Of a stretch of DNA of 64,000 nt, positions 23,053-33,892 are shown piece after piece; position 1 is the first letter of the stretch, and the number at the start of each line of letters is the position of its first letter. Made by a program: the position numbers and the translations under genes. The notes beneath the pieces are model-generated. The model worked only from the letters and a program-made list of their open reading frames with translations, ran no database searches and was not told where the DNA came from. Source of the stretch: Serripes groenlandicus (taxonomy: Eukaryota; Mollusca; Bivalvia; Cardiida; Cardiidae); assembly GCA_031761405.1 (NCBI GenBank), contig JASEVX010000008.1:73309514-73373513 (forward strand). Direction: 5' to 3'.

Positions 23053-24240
23053 GTTACTTAATGAAATGACATTTTTATAAAATCTGACTTCTTGTGGGTA
23101 TAGCGTAATTGGTCAAATAGTCCCTTAATTGCGTAGAAATTAGTGTAATACCATCACCAGAATACATTGAATATATGATATTGGGTTTAAATTAATATTA
23201 ATTGTAAATGTGTATAGGATCATTATTAGGATGCATTATAAATGATTGGCTTGAACACTTTTAGTATGTTGACCTTGTTTGAAAGTGAAAGTAGAAAATG
23301 TGAAATACCGGTTTTGTCCGCGGTCCAAAATGACTGTAATTATTTTCGCCAGGTGAGTTCTTTCTTGCTTATTGCATGACCCCATCCCCATTTTCTTTGG
23401 ATTGTTTTAAAGCTTAAAGGCAACTTTTTTCATTGATATATGTTGAACTACATGAGAAACGCTTAGCAAGTATGACAATTGAGGGCTGAAACTGGTCGAT
23501 TAACTAGGATTTATTTCGGGGTTTTGTGACCTATGATGATTTTAGGCAACATGTTCTTACATCTTAAATGGATCAGTCCCGATGACAGCTACCAGGAAAA
23601 TCAGACGATTTGTTTCTTTAAAGGAATACGCTTTGCTTAGATTAAACTATATGACTAAATAGCACTACAGTAATGTATCATTTTGATGTAATTAACTTTT
23701 TTTTACATGCTTGCTCTACCAAGATATATGCTTTTAAAGTTTGTGTTTTCACGTCGGTATCGATCGCCTATGGGCGTCGCCATCTTTGCTTATAATCAAC
23801 TTCCTGTGACTTCAGTTACACCCTTCCGATTACCACTGTATGCATTACTAAATTTTCAGATTGCTATCTTATCTTAGGTATATGTCAAAAATGGCCGAAT
23901 GCGTAAACTGCCAGTCCAAAAAGGTCGATTATAGGTCCATAAAGAAAGGCCAATTTCCCCCAAAAGGCCGATTATGAGGAAGGACCACTTTTTGAAGTTT
24001 AATGGTGTAAATATTGTATACATGAATGTTTGTTTTAGATTATTAATTCATCATGGTGGGGCGGTAAATTTATCCGTTTTATAATTGATAACAGTTTGCT
24101 TTGAATGTTTATTTAAACTTCCTTAATTACATAATTTGAGAAGTTTGAGAACGTTATTGCCGTTAATTTATTGAATTAGATAATAGAGAAGTTTGAGAAC
24201 GTAATTGCCGTTAATTTAATTTATCAGTAAAAAAAGGCAA
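23053..24240. other. Low-repeat AT-rich stretch, no gene supported
   Basis: About 1.2 kb without tandem repeats. It contains a donor-like CAGGTGAGT at 23350 and AAGATGGCGACGCCC on the minus strand near 23780, but no recognisable coding exon. Promoter or 5' exon function for the GPCR at 28782 cannot be shown. Confidence 0.3.
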
Positions 24241-24243
24241 CCA

Positions 24244-24480
24244 TTGGATAAAATAACTCTTATCAAGTATGTTTTACGTCGTGTGCAACATTATCCGGTC
24301 ATATCGCAGCGTTTCCAGGGTGCATTACCGGTACTACTGGTAAGCTTGTTCTTACACCAGCGTATCAGTCGTAATGCTTTCCCCAGAACCATCATGTTTA
24401 AAGTGTTTGGTTATGACCCGGGCTCCCGATCCCGAGGCGGACGCTCTAACCGCGACAAAACCGAGACGGTTCATGGCATT
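24244..24480 (-). mobile_element. SINE-C
   Basis: Minus-strand copy: CATTATCCGGTCATATCGCA and GTTTCCAGGGTGCATTACCG at the tail side; GGCGGACGCTCTAACCGCGA marks the tRNA-like head on the right. It abuts the 54-bp satellite. Confidence 0.65.
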
Positions 24481-24481
24481 T

Positions 24482-27400
24482 AAAAACGAGACAACATAAC
24501 ATGACTCGTATCTAGTGTTGTCTTAACCCTCAACGGACTACGAGACAACATAACATGACTCGTACCTATTGTTGTCTTAGCCTTCAACGGACTACGAGAC
24601 AACATAACATGAGTCGTACCTATTGTTGGCTTAGCCTTCAGAGGATTACGCGACAACATAACATGACTCGTATCTATTGTTGTCTTATCCCTTAACGGAC
24701 TACAAGACAACATACCAAGACTCGTACTTGTTGTTGTCTTAGCCCTCAGAGGACTACGAAACAACATAACATGACTCGTACCTATTATTGTCTTATACCT
24801 GAGAGGACATCGAGACACCATAACATGACTCGCACCTTGTGTTGTCTTATACCTGAGAGGACATCGAGACAACATAACATGACTCGTACCTATTGTTGTC
24901 TTATACATCAAAGGACTTCGATACAACATAACATAACTCGTACCTATTGTTGTTTTAGCCCTGAGAGGATTACGAGACAACATAACATGACTCGTATCTA
25001 TTGTTGTCTTAACCCTTAAAGGACTACGAAACAACATAACATGACTCGTACCTATTGTTGTCTTAGCCCTCAGAGGACTACGAGACAACATAACATGACT
25101 CGTACCTATTATTGTCTTAGCCCTCAGCGGACTACGAGGCAACATAACATGACTCGTACCGTACTAGTGTTGTCTTATCCCTCAGAGGACTGCGAGACAA
25201 CATAACATGACGCGTACCTATTGTTATCTTAGCCCACAGAGGACTGCGAGACAACATAACATGACTCGTACCTATTATTGTCTTAGCCCTCAGCGGACTA
25301 CGAGGCAACATAACATGACTCGTACCGTACTAGTGTTGTCTTATCCCTCAGAGGACTGCGAGACAATATAACATGACGCGTACCTATTGTTATCTTAGCC
25401 CACAGAGGACTGCGAGACAACATAACATGACTCGTACCTATTGTTGTCTTAGCCCACAGAGGACTACGCGACAACATAACATGACTCGTATCTATTGATG
25501 TTTTAGCCCTGAGAGGACTGCGAGACAACATAACATGACTCGTACCTATTGTTGTCTTAGCCCTCAGAGGACTTCGAGACAACATAACATGACTCGTATC
25601 TATTGTTGTCTTAGCCGTTAACGGACTACAAGACAACATAAAATGACTCGTATCTATTATTGTTTTAGCCTTCAGAGGACTGCGAGACAGCATACCATGA
25701 CTCGTACCTATTGTTGTCTTAGCCCTCAGAGGACTACGAAACAAAACATGACTCGTATAAATTGTTGTCTTAGCCCTCAGAGGACTTCAAGACAACATAA
25801 CATGACTCGTATCTATTGTTGTCTTAGCCCTTAACGGACTACAAGACAACATAACATGACTCTTACCTATTGTTGTCTTAGCCTTCAGAGGACTACGACA
25901 CAACATGACATGACTCGTATCTATTGTTGTTTTAGCCCTGAGAGGACTGCAAGACAACATAACATGACTCGTACCTATTGTTGTCTTAGCCCTCAGATGA
26001 CTTCGAGACAACATAACATGACTCGTATCTATTGTTGTCTTAGCCGTTAACGGACTACAAGAAAACATAACATGACTCGTATCTATTGTTGTCTTAGCCT
26101 TCAGAGGACTGCGAGACAGCATACCATGACTCGTACCTATTGTTGTCTTAGCCCTCAGAGGACTACGAGACAACATAACATGACTCGTATATATTGTTGT
26201 CTTAGCCCTTAACGGACTACAAGACAACATAACATGACTCGTACCTATTGTTGTCTTAGCCTTCAGAGGACTACGAGACAACATAACATGACTCGTATAT
26301 ATTGTTGTCTTAGTCTTCAGAGGACTGCGAGACAACATACCATGACTCGTATCTATTGTTGTATTAGCCCACAGAGGAAAACGCGACAACATAACATGAC
26401 TCGTACCTATTGTTGTCTTAGCCTTCAGAGGACTGCGAGACAACATACCATGAATCGTATCTATTGTTGTTTTAGCCCTGAGAGGATTGCGAGACAACAT
26501 AACATCACTCGTACCTATTGTTGCCTTAGCCTTCAGAGGAATATGAGACAGCATTACATGTCTCGTACCTATTGTTGTCTTAGCCCTCAGAGGATTACGC
26601 GAAAACATAACATGACTCGTATCTATTGTTGTCTTAGCCCTCAGAGGACTACGAGAAAACATAACATGACTAGTATATATTGTTGTCTTATACCTCAAAG
26701 GACTTCGAGACAACATAACATGACTCGTACCTATTGTTGTCTTAGCTCTCAAAGGACTACGAGACAACATAACATGACTCGTATCTATTGTTGTCTTAGC
26801 TCTCAAAGGACTACGAGACAACATAACATGACTCGTATCTATTGTTGTTTTAGCCCTGAAAGGACTGCGAGACAACATAACATGACTCGTATCTAGTGTT
26901 GTCTTAGCCCTTAACGGACTACGAGACAACATACCATGACTCGTATATATTGTTGTCTTAGCCCTCAGTGGATTACGCGAGAACATAACATGACTCGTAT
27001 ATATTGTTGTCTTAGCCCTGAGAGGACTACAAGACAACATAACATTACTCGTACCTATTGTTGTCTTAGACCTCAGAGGATTACGAGACCTATTGTTGTT
27101 TTAGCCCTGAGAGGACTGCGAGACAACATAACATGACTCGTATCTATTGTTGTCGTAGCCCTTAACGGACTACGAGACAACATACCATGACTCGTATCTA
27201 TTGTTGTCTTAGCCTTCAGAGGACTGCGAGACAACATAACATGACTCGTACCTATTGTTGTCTTAGCCCTCAGAGGGCTGCGAGACAACATAACATGACT
27301 CGTACCTATTGTTGTCTTAGCCCTCAGAGGACTTCGAGACAACATAACATGAATCGTACCTATTGTTGTCTTAGCCCTCAGAGGACTACGCGACAACATA

Positions 27401-27820
27401 ACATGACTCGTATATACTGTTGTCTTAGCCTTCAGAGGACTACGAGACAACATAACATGACTCGTACCTATTGTTGTCTTAGCACTCAGAGGATTACGCG
27501 ACAACATAACATGACTCGTATCTATTGTTGTTTTAGCCCTGAGAGGACTGCGAGACAACATAACATGACTCGAATCTATTGTTGTCTTAGCCTTCAGAGG
27601 ACTGCGAGACAACATTACATGACTCGTACCTATTGTTGGCTTAGCCCTCAGAGGACTACGAAACAACATAACGTGACTCGTACCTATTGTTGTCTTGTAC
27701 CTGAGAGGACTTCGAGACAACATAACATGACTCGTACCTATTGTTGTCTTGTACCTGAGAGGACTTCGAGACAACATAACATGACTCGTACCAAGTGTTG
27801 TCTTAGCCCTCAGAGGACTG
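24482..27820. repeat. 54-bp satellite, copy 1 (~62 units)
   Basis: Unit CGAGACAACATAACATGACT, CGTACCTATTGTTGTCTTAG, CCCTCAGAGGACTA. It is 18 codons long and lacks stops in at least one frame on each strand, so long frames appear both ways (18-residue repeats). About 10 percent divergence. Breaks in frame occur near 25145-25298, 25744-25787 and 27040-27073, the last where about 30 bp of a unit is missing. Confidence 0.95.
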
Positions 27821-28258
27821 CTTAAATATTTATGAATTTCGATTCCCTCTGTTGGAGATGGATACATAAACACATTTTTTAATGAGATTAACAAACATAA
27901 TGAAAAAAAAGACCTTATGCCGTACAACTAGGATAATACGGATAAATACAAAACGTTATAAAGATATTTACTGCTTAGGTTAATGGAAATGTCCCGTATG
28001 ACGTTTTAGGCATTTTCAATGTATGAACTCAAAAACACACTTACTCAGTAAGTGCATTTTAGAGCCGTGTGTGATATCTGATTTCAGAGATAATATACTC
28101 TAGGTTCCTAAGGCAGTTAAGTGTTCAAACATTATCTTCTATTTCGTGGGATATCTAGATATCTTGTTTGGCATTGAAGACTTTCTGAAGAGTCAGAGCT
28201 TAAATAAGTTACAAATTGGTTTTTGTGAACAGTTTAGATCTAGATCTATTTTTGATCT
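27821..28258. other. Low-copy flank shared by both duplicates
   Basis: Sequence between satellite and GPCR upstream repeats, closely matched at 49066-49496. Landmarks are GGAGATGGATACATAAACAC, CCTTATGCNGTACAACTAGG and GATATCTTGTTTGGCATTG. No gene seen; it probably contains promoter or intron sequence of the GPCR. Confidence 0.6.
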
Positions 28259-28710
28259 GTGTAGAGTCTGATATTACTGAGTAGATGTATAGCTCGATCT
28301 GCACCTACACTATTAACATGTACCAAGCTGTACCCTTTCCCATTTAATATGTGTAAATTCTGATATTACTGAGTAGATTTATAGCTTGATCTGCACCTAC
28401 ACTATTCACATATACCAAGCTGTACCCATTCCCATTTAATATGTGTAAATTCTGATATTACTGAGTAGATGTATAGCTTGATCTGCACCTACACTATTCA
28501 CATATACCAAGCTGTACCCATTCCCATTTAATATGTGTAAATTCTAATATTACTGAGTAGATGTATAGCTTGATCTGCACCTACACTATTCACATATACC
28601 AAGCTGTACCCATTCCCATTTAATATGTGTAGATTCTGATATTACTGAGTAGATTTATAGCTTGATATATACACTATTCACATGTACCATTTCCCATTGA
28701 ATTTATGGGG
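28259..28710. repeat. 92-bp tandem repeat upstream of the GPCR (4.7 units)
   Basis: Units start at 28259, 28351, 28443, 28535 and 28627, exactly 92 bp apart. Each has TGATATTACTGAGTAGAT, TTGATCTGCACCTACACTAT and CAAGCTGTACCCATTCCCAT. The duplicate locus has a single unit at 49497-49590. Confidence 0.92.
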
Positions 28711-28756
28711 TTAAACGCCTATCAACTAATGTATTAAGCCCGTATACCCACGACGT

Positions 28757-28774
28757 CTTTTCTCTCTTTCCAGG
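28757..28774 (+). promoter_or_regulatory. Splice acceptor just before the GPCR start codon
   Basis: Pyrimidine-rich TCTTTTCTCTCTTTCCAG precedes GATTCACG and the ATG at 28782. The duplicate has the same arrangement before 49665. This implies that the coding region sits in one exon preceded by a 5' UTR intron. Confidence 0.65.
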
Positions 28775-28781
28775 ATTCACG

Positions 28782-30095
28782 ATGGCGGAAAATATAGACA
28801 TCGTCAACGTGACAATACATGCGGACAAGAGGGCTATCTCAGTGTACCCACCGAACATAAATAACAGTCTGCATACACTGAACGTGGACCCGATCCTTTC
28901 TAAACTGAATCATAAGATGTTTGAGATATTTATACCGTCGTTCGTAATGGTGCTACTTGTGATGGTAATAGGACTGATAGGAAACGCGATTACCGTGTAT
29001 GTTTATCTGAAAAAAATGCGAAGGACGACATCGCGAATATTTATCCTCGCCCTTGCATTTTGTGACCTCATTAACTGTGCGCTTACCATGCCCATTGAGA
29101 TGGTGATTATCATTAATTTCTTCACGTTCGATTTCCCCGTGATCTGTGCCGTTTGTAGAACTTTAACGTATGTGTTTAACGGAATGTCCGCTCTTCTATT
29201 GTGTGGCATTGCTGTCGACAGATTCCGGAAGATATGCCGCCCGTTAAAGCCCGTGTTTACGCCAAAGAAAACTAAATTAATTTGTTTGATTTGTTTCGCT
29301 TTGGCTTTTGCGGTCTATATTCCCGGGTACGAGATGTATGGAACCTATACGATCGAAGTGAAACTTCCCAATAACCTGACGGTTGTAGGTAAAACGTGTT
29401 TGGTCAGGGATAAATACGCGAAAACTGATGTCAATAGGAAAATAACCCAGATGATATTCGGTGTATGGTTCCTCGGTACTATCGGTGTACTTATAACATT
29501 GGTCGTGTTCTATATGATAATTGGGCGGGCAGTCTATCGCCGAATGAAGATAGAGAAACGGAGACACGGCTCCGTGTCCGTGGCGACGAGGAGCACGGGA
29601 AAGCAAAGGAAGGTTATAGCGGACTTTAGTTCGGAAACCAGCTGTTCTTTCAACGATCATTTGGAAACAAACCGAGCAGTGCTGTCAGGAGTTTCTGATC
29701 CTGTCAAACGTACAATTGGTCAAACATTGAAAACAAGATTTAGTTTGTTTAAACCAAAAACCGTGAACACCCTGAAAAGAGAACGACTTGCACGCCGAAT
29801 TAGAGCAGGAAGGACAACTGTGATGTTGTTTGCAGTGACCATCGCCTACTTCATCAGTTTTCTCCCCTTCATTATCATTGTCATATTGCGTATGGCCCGG
29901 TCGGGACTCTACGAGAGCTTAAGCGATGTCGAAAAAAGCATTTGGAACTTTTTCTTGAGATCTTATGTCATGAACTGCGCGGTAAACCCAGTTCTTTACG
30001 GATTTTTGAACAAGGACTTTCGGGCTAAAATGGTCGAGTTCATTGACGATTGTTGTTGTTGTTTTCGAGTTACTATGAAGGTTCAGGGACAATAA
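28782..30095 (+). CDS. Class A (rhodopsin-like) G-protein-coupled receptor, intact
   Basis: A 437-residue seven-helix receptor of the plasma membrane. Approximate helices: TM1 50-76 with GN at 67-68; TM2 86-108 with Asp95; TM3 119-148 with Cys122 and D146-R147-F148 in place of DRY; TM4 166-187; TM5 222-248; TM6 345-370 with FLPF and Pro362, Phe360 where Trp is usual; TM7 390-410 with N402-P403-V-L-Y406. Cys206 in loop 2 is the expected disulfide partner of Cys122. N-glycosylation sequons lie at Asn9, Asn27 and Asn198. The third inner loop is about 95 residues and basic. Four cysteines at 424-427 suggest palmitoylation after helix 8. Length and motifs fit an intact receptor. The ligand cannot be told from sequence; a peptide receptor is plausible. 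The start follows a splice acceptor and is conserved in the duplicate at 49665. The gene lies tail to tail with RENBP. Confidence 0.92.
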   Translation: MAENIDIVNVTIHADKRAISVYPPNINNSLHTLNVDPILSKLNHKMFEIFIPSFVMVLLVMVIGLIGNAITVYVYLKKMRRTTSRIFILALAFCDLINCALTMPIEMVIIINFFTFDFPVICAVCRTLTYVFNGMSALLLCGIAVDRFRKICRPLKPVFTPKKTKLICLICFALAFAVYIPGYEMYGTYTIEVKLPNNLTVVGKTCLVRDKYAKTDVNRKITQMIFGVWFLGTIGVLITLVVFYMIIGRAVYRRMKIEKRRHGSVSVATRSTGKQRKVIADFSSETSCSFNDHLETNRAVLSGVSDPVKRTIGQTLKTRFSLFKPKTVNTLKRERLARRIRAGRTTVMLFAVTIAYFISFLPFIIIVILRMARSGLYESLSDVEKSIWNFFLRSYVMNCAVNPVLYGFLNKDFRAKMVEFIDDCCCCFRVTMKVQGQ

Positions 30096-30242
30096 CGAGA
30101 AGCTTTTCTTGCCTCATAGAACTGCAAAACGTGTCTTCTGAGTGTTAATGAAGCTGAACAGTCGAGATGTTTAACGATAAAAGAAGTTAACATGTTTCCG
30201 TAATCTCAATCAAGAGCGCCGAGGAACTAAGTTACAGTTGAC

Positions 30243-31325
30243 ACGCCAAACAGTGGAGACGACATACAGTGGAGACGACATACATTGGACACGACATACA
30301 GTGGAGACGACATACATTGGACACGACATACAGTGGACACGACATACAGTGGACACGACATACAGTGGAGACGACATACATTAGAGACGGCATACAGTGG
30401 ACACGCCATACAGTGGAGACGACATATATTGGACACGCCATACAGTGGAGACGACATACAGTGGACACGCCATACAGTGGAGACGACATATAGTTGACAC
30501 GCCATACACTGGACATACAGTGGACACGACATACATTGGACACGACATACAGTGGACACGACATACATTGGACACGACATACAGTGGAGACGGCATACAG
30601 TGGACACGCCATACAGTGGACACGACATACATTGGACACGACATACAGTAACAACGACATACATTGGACACGACATACAGTGGAGACGGCATACAGTGGA
30701 AACGCCATACAGTGGAGACGACATATATTGGACACGCCATACAGTGGAGACGACATACAGTGGACACGTCATACAGTGGAGACGACATATAGTTGACCCG
30801 CCATACAGTGGACATACAGTGGACACGACATACATTGGACACGCCAAACATACAGTGGACACGCCATACATTGAACACGCCATACATTGGACACGCCAAA
30901 CATACACTGGACACGCCATACATTGAACACGCCATACAGTGGACACGCCATACATTGGACACAACATACATTGAACACGCCATACAGTGGACACGCCATA
31001 CATTGGACACGCCATACAGTGGACACGACATACAGTGGACACGCCATACAGTGGACACGACATACATAGGACACGCCATACATTGGACACGCCATACAGT
31101 GGACACGACATACAGTGGACACGACATACATAGGACACGCCATACATTGGACACGCCATACAGTGGACACGCCATACAGTGGACACAACATACAGTGGAC
31201 ACGACATACATAGGACACGCCATACATTGGACACGACATACAGTGGACACGCCATACATAGGACACGCCATACATTGGACACACCATACAGTGGACACGA
31301 CATACATTGGACACGCCATAGCTCA
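30243..31325. repeat. 16-bp satellite (~67 units)
   Basis: Unit GTGGACACGACATACA with GACAT/GCCAT and GTGG/TTGG variants. No stops in several frames on both strands, so the long Cys- or Thr-rich frames are artefacts. It begins about 150 bp after the GPCR stop and is absent from the duplicate. Confidence 0.95.
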
Positions 31326-31499
31326 AACATGTGATGATTCGAACTCGAACCAATTCCTGGAACGGATGTGTTTTTTAAAACCCGCCTTGCAGCAGCTCTG
31401 ATTGCAACCATACCTGCTACTGATGCGCTATTGTCAATGGTTACTTGCCATCATACTCACTTGAATATAAGTATACGTTAATTGCGAAGCTGATAGTTC

Positions 31500-31850
31500 T
31501 TATCATTTTATTGGTTTGTTATTATTTGAGTATTAGTATTATGATGATTATTTTGATGATGATTGTAACTATGATTGTTGTTGTTGTTGTTGTTGTTAGT
31601 ATTATTAATATCATTATTATTATTATAATCATTATTAGTATCATTATTATTATTATAGTCATTATTATTATTTGTTTTAATATTATTATCATCAATATCA
31701 TCATCATCATCATCATAATTATCATCATCATCATTATCATTATTATTATCATTATCAACATCATCATTATCATTATCATTATCATTATTATAATCATCAT
31801 TGTTATTATTATTATTTTTAGTGGCATCATTATTATCACCCATCGTCCTT
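31500..31850. repeat. (ATT)n / (ATC)n imperfect microsatellite
   Basis: Alternating ATT, ATC and GTT trinucleotides over about 350 bp. Confidence 0.9.
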
Positions 31851-31914
31851 ATTATCATTATGTGTATAGTAAGTGTTTGGGGACTGTGAACAAATGGTAC
31901 TTATAAGTCAAGCC

Positions 31915-32145
31915 GTTTTAGGATTAGGCGTCCGCAACGGAAATTGGAGTAGTTCGATTCTTGGTCAAGTTCTAACCAAGATTTTGAACGGTAGTAATGG
32001 CTTCCCTCCTTAGCGCTCAGGGTTGAGGGAATATCATTACGGCTGACGCATCGGTGTCAAAATAAATTATACCGGTAAGATTTGTACCAAGACAACGCCG
32101 TGGTATAACTGAAATACTGTTGAAAGTGAAGTTAAACACAATTTA
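31915..32145 (+). mobile_element. SINE-C
   Basis: Plus-strand copy: head near 31915-31985 with a B-box-like GTAGTTCGATTC, then GGTAGTAATGGCTTCCCTCC shared with 44222-44412, and GCCGTGGTATAACTGAAATA at the 3' end. Confidence 0.65.
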
Positions 32146-32170
32146 AACAGGGAAGAAAATACATTGCCTT

Positions 32171-32238
32171 TTATTTGTTTAATAAATCTCTCAACATCTG
32201 TTTACACATGAGTAGAGCTCGGGGTACGTGGAAACAAC
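32171..32238 (-). CDS. RENBP: RENBP last coding exon (N-acylglucosamine 2-epimerase C-terminus)
   Basis: On the minus strand, an acceptor reading TGTTTTTACAG precedes 68 bp ending in TAA at 32173-32171. The translation is CFHVPRALLMCKQMLRDLLN plus Lys, preceded by Gly completed across the junction. FHVPR is the hallmark near the C-terminus of the animal enzyme, and its His corresponds to a catalytic His in the AGE superfamily. It starts in the phase left by the exon at 33757-33844. It is a small island: the acceptor is about 20 bp from a transposon end (32260). The duplicate locus has lost it together with 3.2 kb. Confidence 0.82.
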
Positions 32239-32259
32239 CTGTAAAAACAACATAATCAA

Positions 32260-33082
32260 AATCAAAGCACTGAAGGTACTGGTGGGACGGATGTGTTGGT
32301 ATTCAAAAATTAAGGTCAGGCAAGCTGTTGCGTGTATATGTGTCAAATATGATACCCAATCATCATGAAAGTTGGTCAGAGTGTTTGTGTGGATCACATG
32401 AGATTAAAAACAAGGCCAATAGATCAGTCCCAAGGAAAATCTTATTGATACTATAGAAGTCACATTTTATAGCAAATAATCATGTAAATTAGTCTTAGTA
32501 AATGCTTGTCTTCTCAAAATCAAACAGAATGCTTGTGCTTACAGTTGAATTTTAGTTACCTTTAATCATAAGTATGTCCTAAATGAGTTATATAGGGCCA
32601 TATTGCCTTTCTTGTTTAATCTTTAAATGGAATATGCCAAAGTGCAGAATATGCTAAAGTTCACTACTCCTTTACTAGACATATGCTTGGATCGAGTTTG
32701 ATGATATCATGAAATAAATTCAAAATAATTCCACAGGATGTTTCTTAGGTTGTCCTCTCTCAATGGTGTTCAATGAATTCAACTCCGTGTAGAATTTTGG
32801 TTGTTGCGGCATTCAAAATCGGGAAATTGCCACAACTTTAAAAATCTTCTGAATGTTTTTGACATAGTCAATTCAAAAACCGATGGGCATACTTAAATTA
32901 AACTGCTTTATCGAAGTGACTAACCTCATTGGAAAAGGAAGGCATTCCTATTTGACAAACACCTCTTGTGTATAACACATGCAACCGTCTGTCTGACCTG
33001 AATTTACGAATACCAACACAATCGTCCCACCAGCGCTTTCAGTGCTTTGACCCACTAGTACTTTCAGTGCTTTGATCACATC
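32260..33082. mobile_element. Non-autonomous DNA transposon with ~59-bp inverted ends
   Basis: Left end ATCAAAGCACTGAAGGTACT, GGTGGGACGGATGTGTTGGT; right end is its inverted partner at 32992-33050 (ATACCAACACAATCGTCCCA, CCAGCGCTTTCAGTGCTTTG). A 30-bp echo of the end lies at 33052-33082. About 0.8 kb, AT-rich, no coding capacity. It occupies the RENBP intron between the last two exons. Confidence 0.75.
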
Positions 33083-33515
33083 ATCTGTTTGGCGTGAAAA
33101 TTACTCCGCTTAGAACTATTTGCTTCTGCGGAGCTGCCTGTAGTATTAGGAAAGTAGTAAAACCGAAAATTCGTTTATTAATTTTGTTGACTCTGGAACG
33201 GATGACCGTCGACAACCGTCCACATAATACTTCTCCATACGTGGTTTTCATTTGCCGTTTTAACGGTTGATACAATCGGAACTATTTAGATGAATTCTTC
33301 AAAACGATTGTGTTCTAAAGTTAGGAATTGACGGAGTGCAGCTTAAATGTAATTTTGAAATGTATGAAACAGTTTACTGTAACGAATAAATAAACTAGTA
33401 TGTAAGAAAGCTGTCACGTGTGTGTTAAACACCATCACCTACGCGAATATCTGTCCTGATCATAATATTAACAGACACACATTCGAGGATGGGGAAGAAG
33501 AAAGAAGACGAGGAT
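33083..33515. other. RENBP intron, unique part
   Basis: From 33257 on it is closely matched by 50970-51235 in the duplicate (TTTTAACGGTTGATACAATC, GACGGAGTGCAGCTTAAAT). No exon seen. Confidence 0.5.
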
Positions 33516-33519
33516 GATT

Positions 33520-33720
<201 letters not shown>

Positions 33721-33756
33721 GAAGCGCTAAAAAGAGATTAACAGAGTTGAACAAAC

Positions 33757-33844
33757 CTTTCCATGGCCCTCCTTTGAAGTTCATACAAACAGTTCCGTCT
33801 CTGTTCAGATAGCCAAACCATTCTCCATGATCTTTATCAACGTG
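33757..33844 (-). CDS. RENBP: RENBP penultimate exon (proximal copy)
   Basis: An 88-bp minus-strand exon between acceptor GCACGTGTTTCAG and donor AAAG/GTTTGT. It encodes [20 protein letters not shown] and [10 protein letters not shown], the conserved segment of animal N-acylglucosamine 2-epimerase just before FHVPR. Entry phase 0 and exit phase 1 match the neighbouring exons at 35481-35622 and 32171-32238. A diverged-by-one-residue copy lies at 51386-51473. A 49-bp satellite starts about 50 bp upstream of the acceptor, and the GAA tract begins just past the donor. Confidence 0.9.
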
Positions 33845-33892
33845 CTGAAACACGTGCAAATAAATAAAGGATGCATTAAACACATGTAGCAA

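Noticed and set aside
23340..23360. First exon of the GPCR ending in CAGGTGAGT
   Set aside because: Its upstream ATG would be out of frame with the receptor, nothing similar precedes the duplicate, and a 9-bp donor match alone is weak.
23755..23800. Minus-strand start AAGATGGCGACGCCC
   Set aside because: Frame ends after 26 codons with no donor or domain; could be a YY1-like motif but unsupported.
24482..27820. Satellite as a real two-strand coding gene
   Set aside because: Both strands are open because of unit length and composition; kept only as a testable finding, not annotated as CDS.
29003..29660. Minus-strand frames inside the GPCR, also at 49886-50969
   Set aside because: Shadows of the receptor coding strand; no family features.
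30227..31411. Long Cys/Val/Tyr-rich minus frames and Thr/His-rich plus frames
   Set aside because: Generated by the 16-bp satellite in several frames on both strands.
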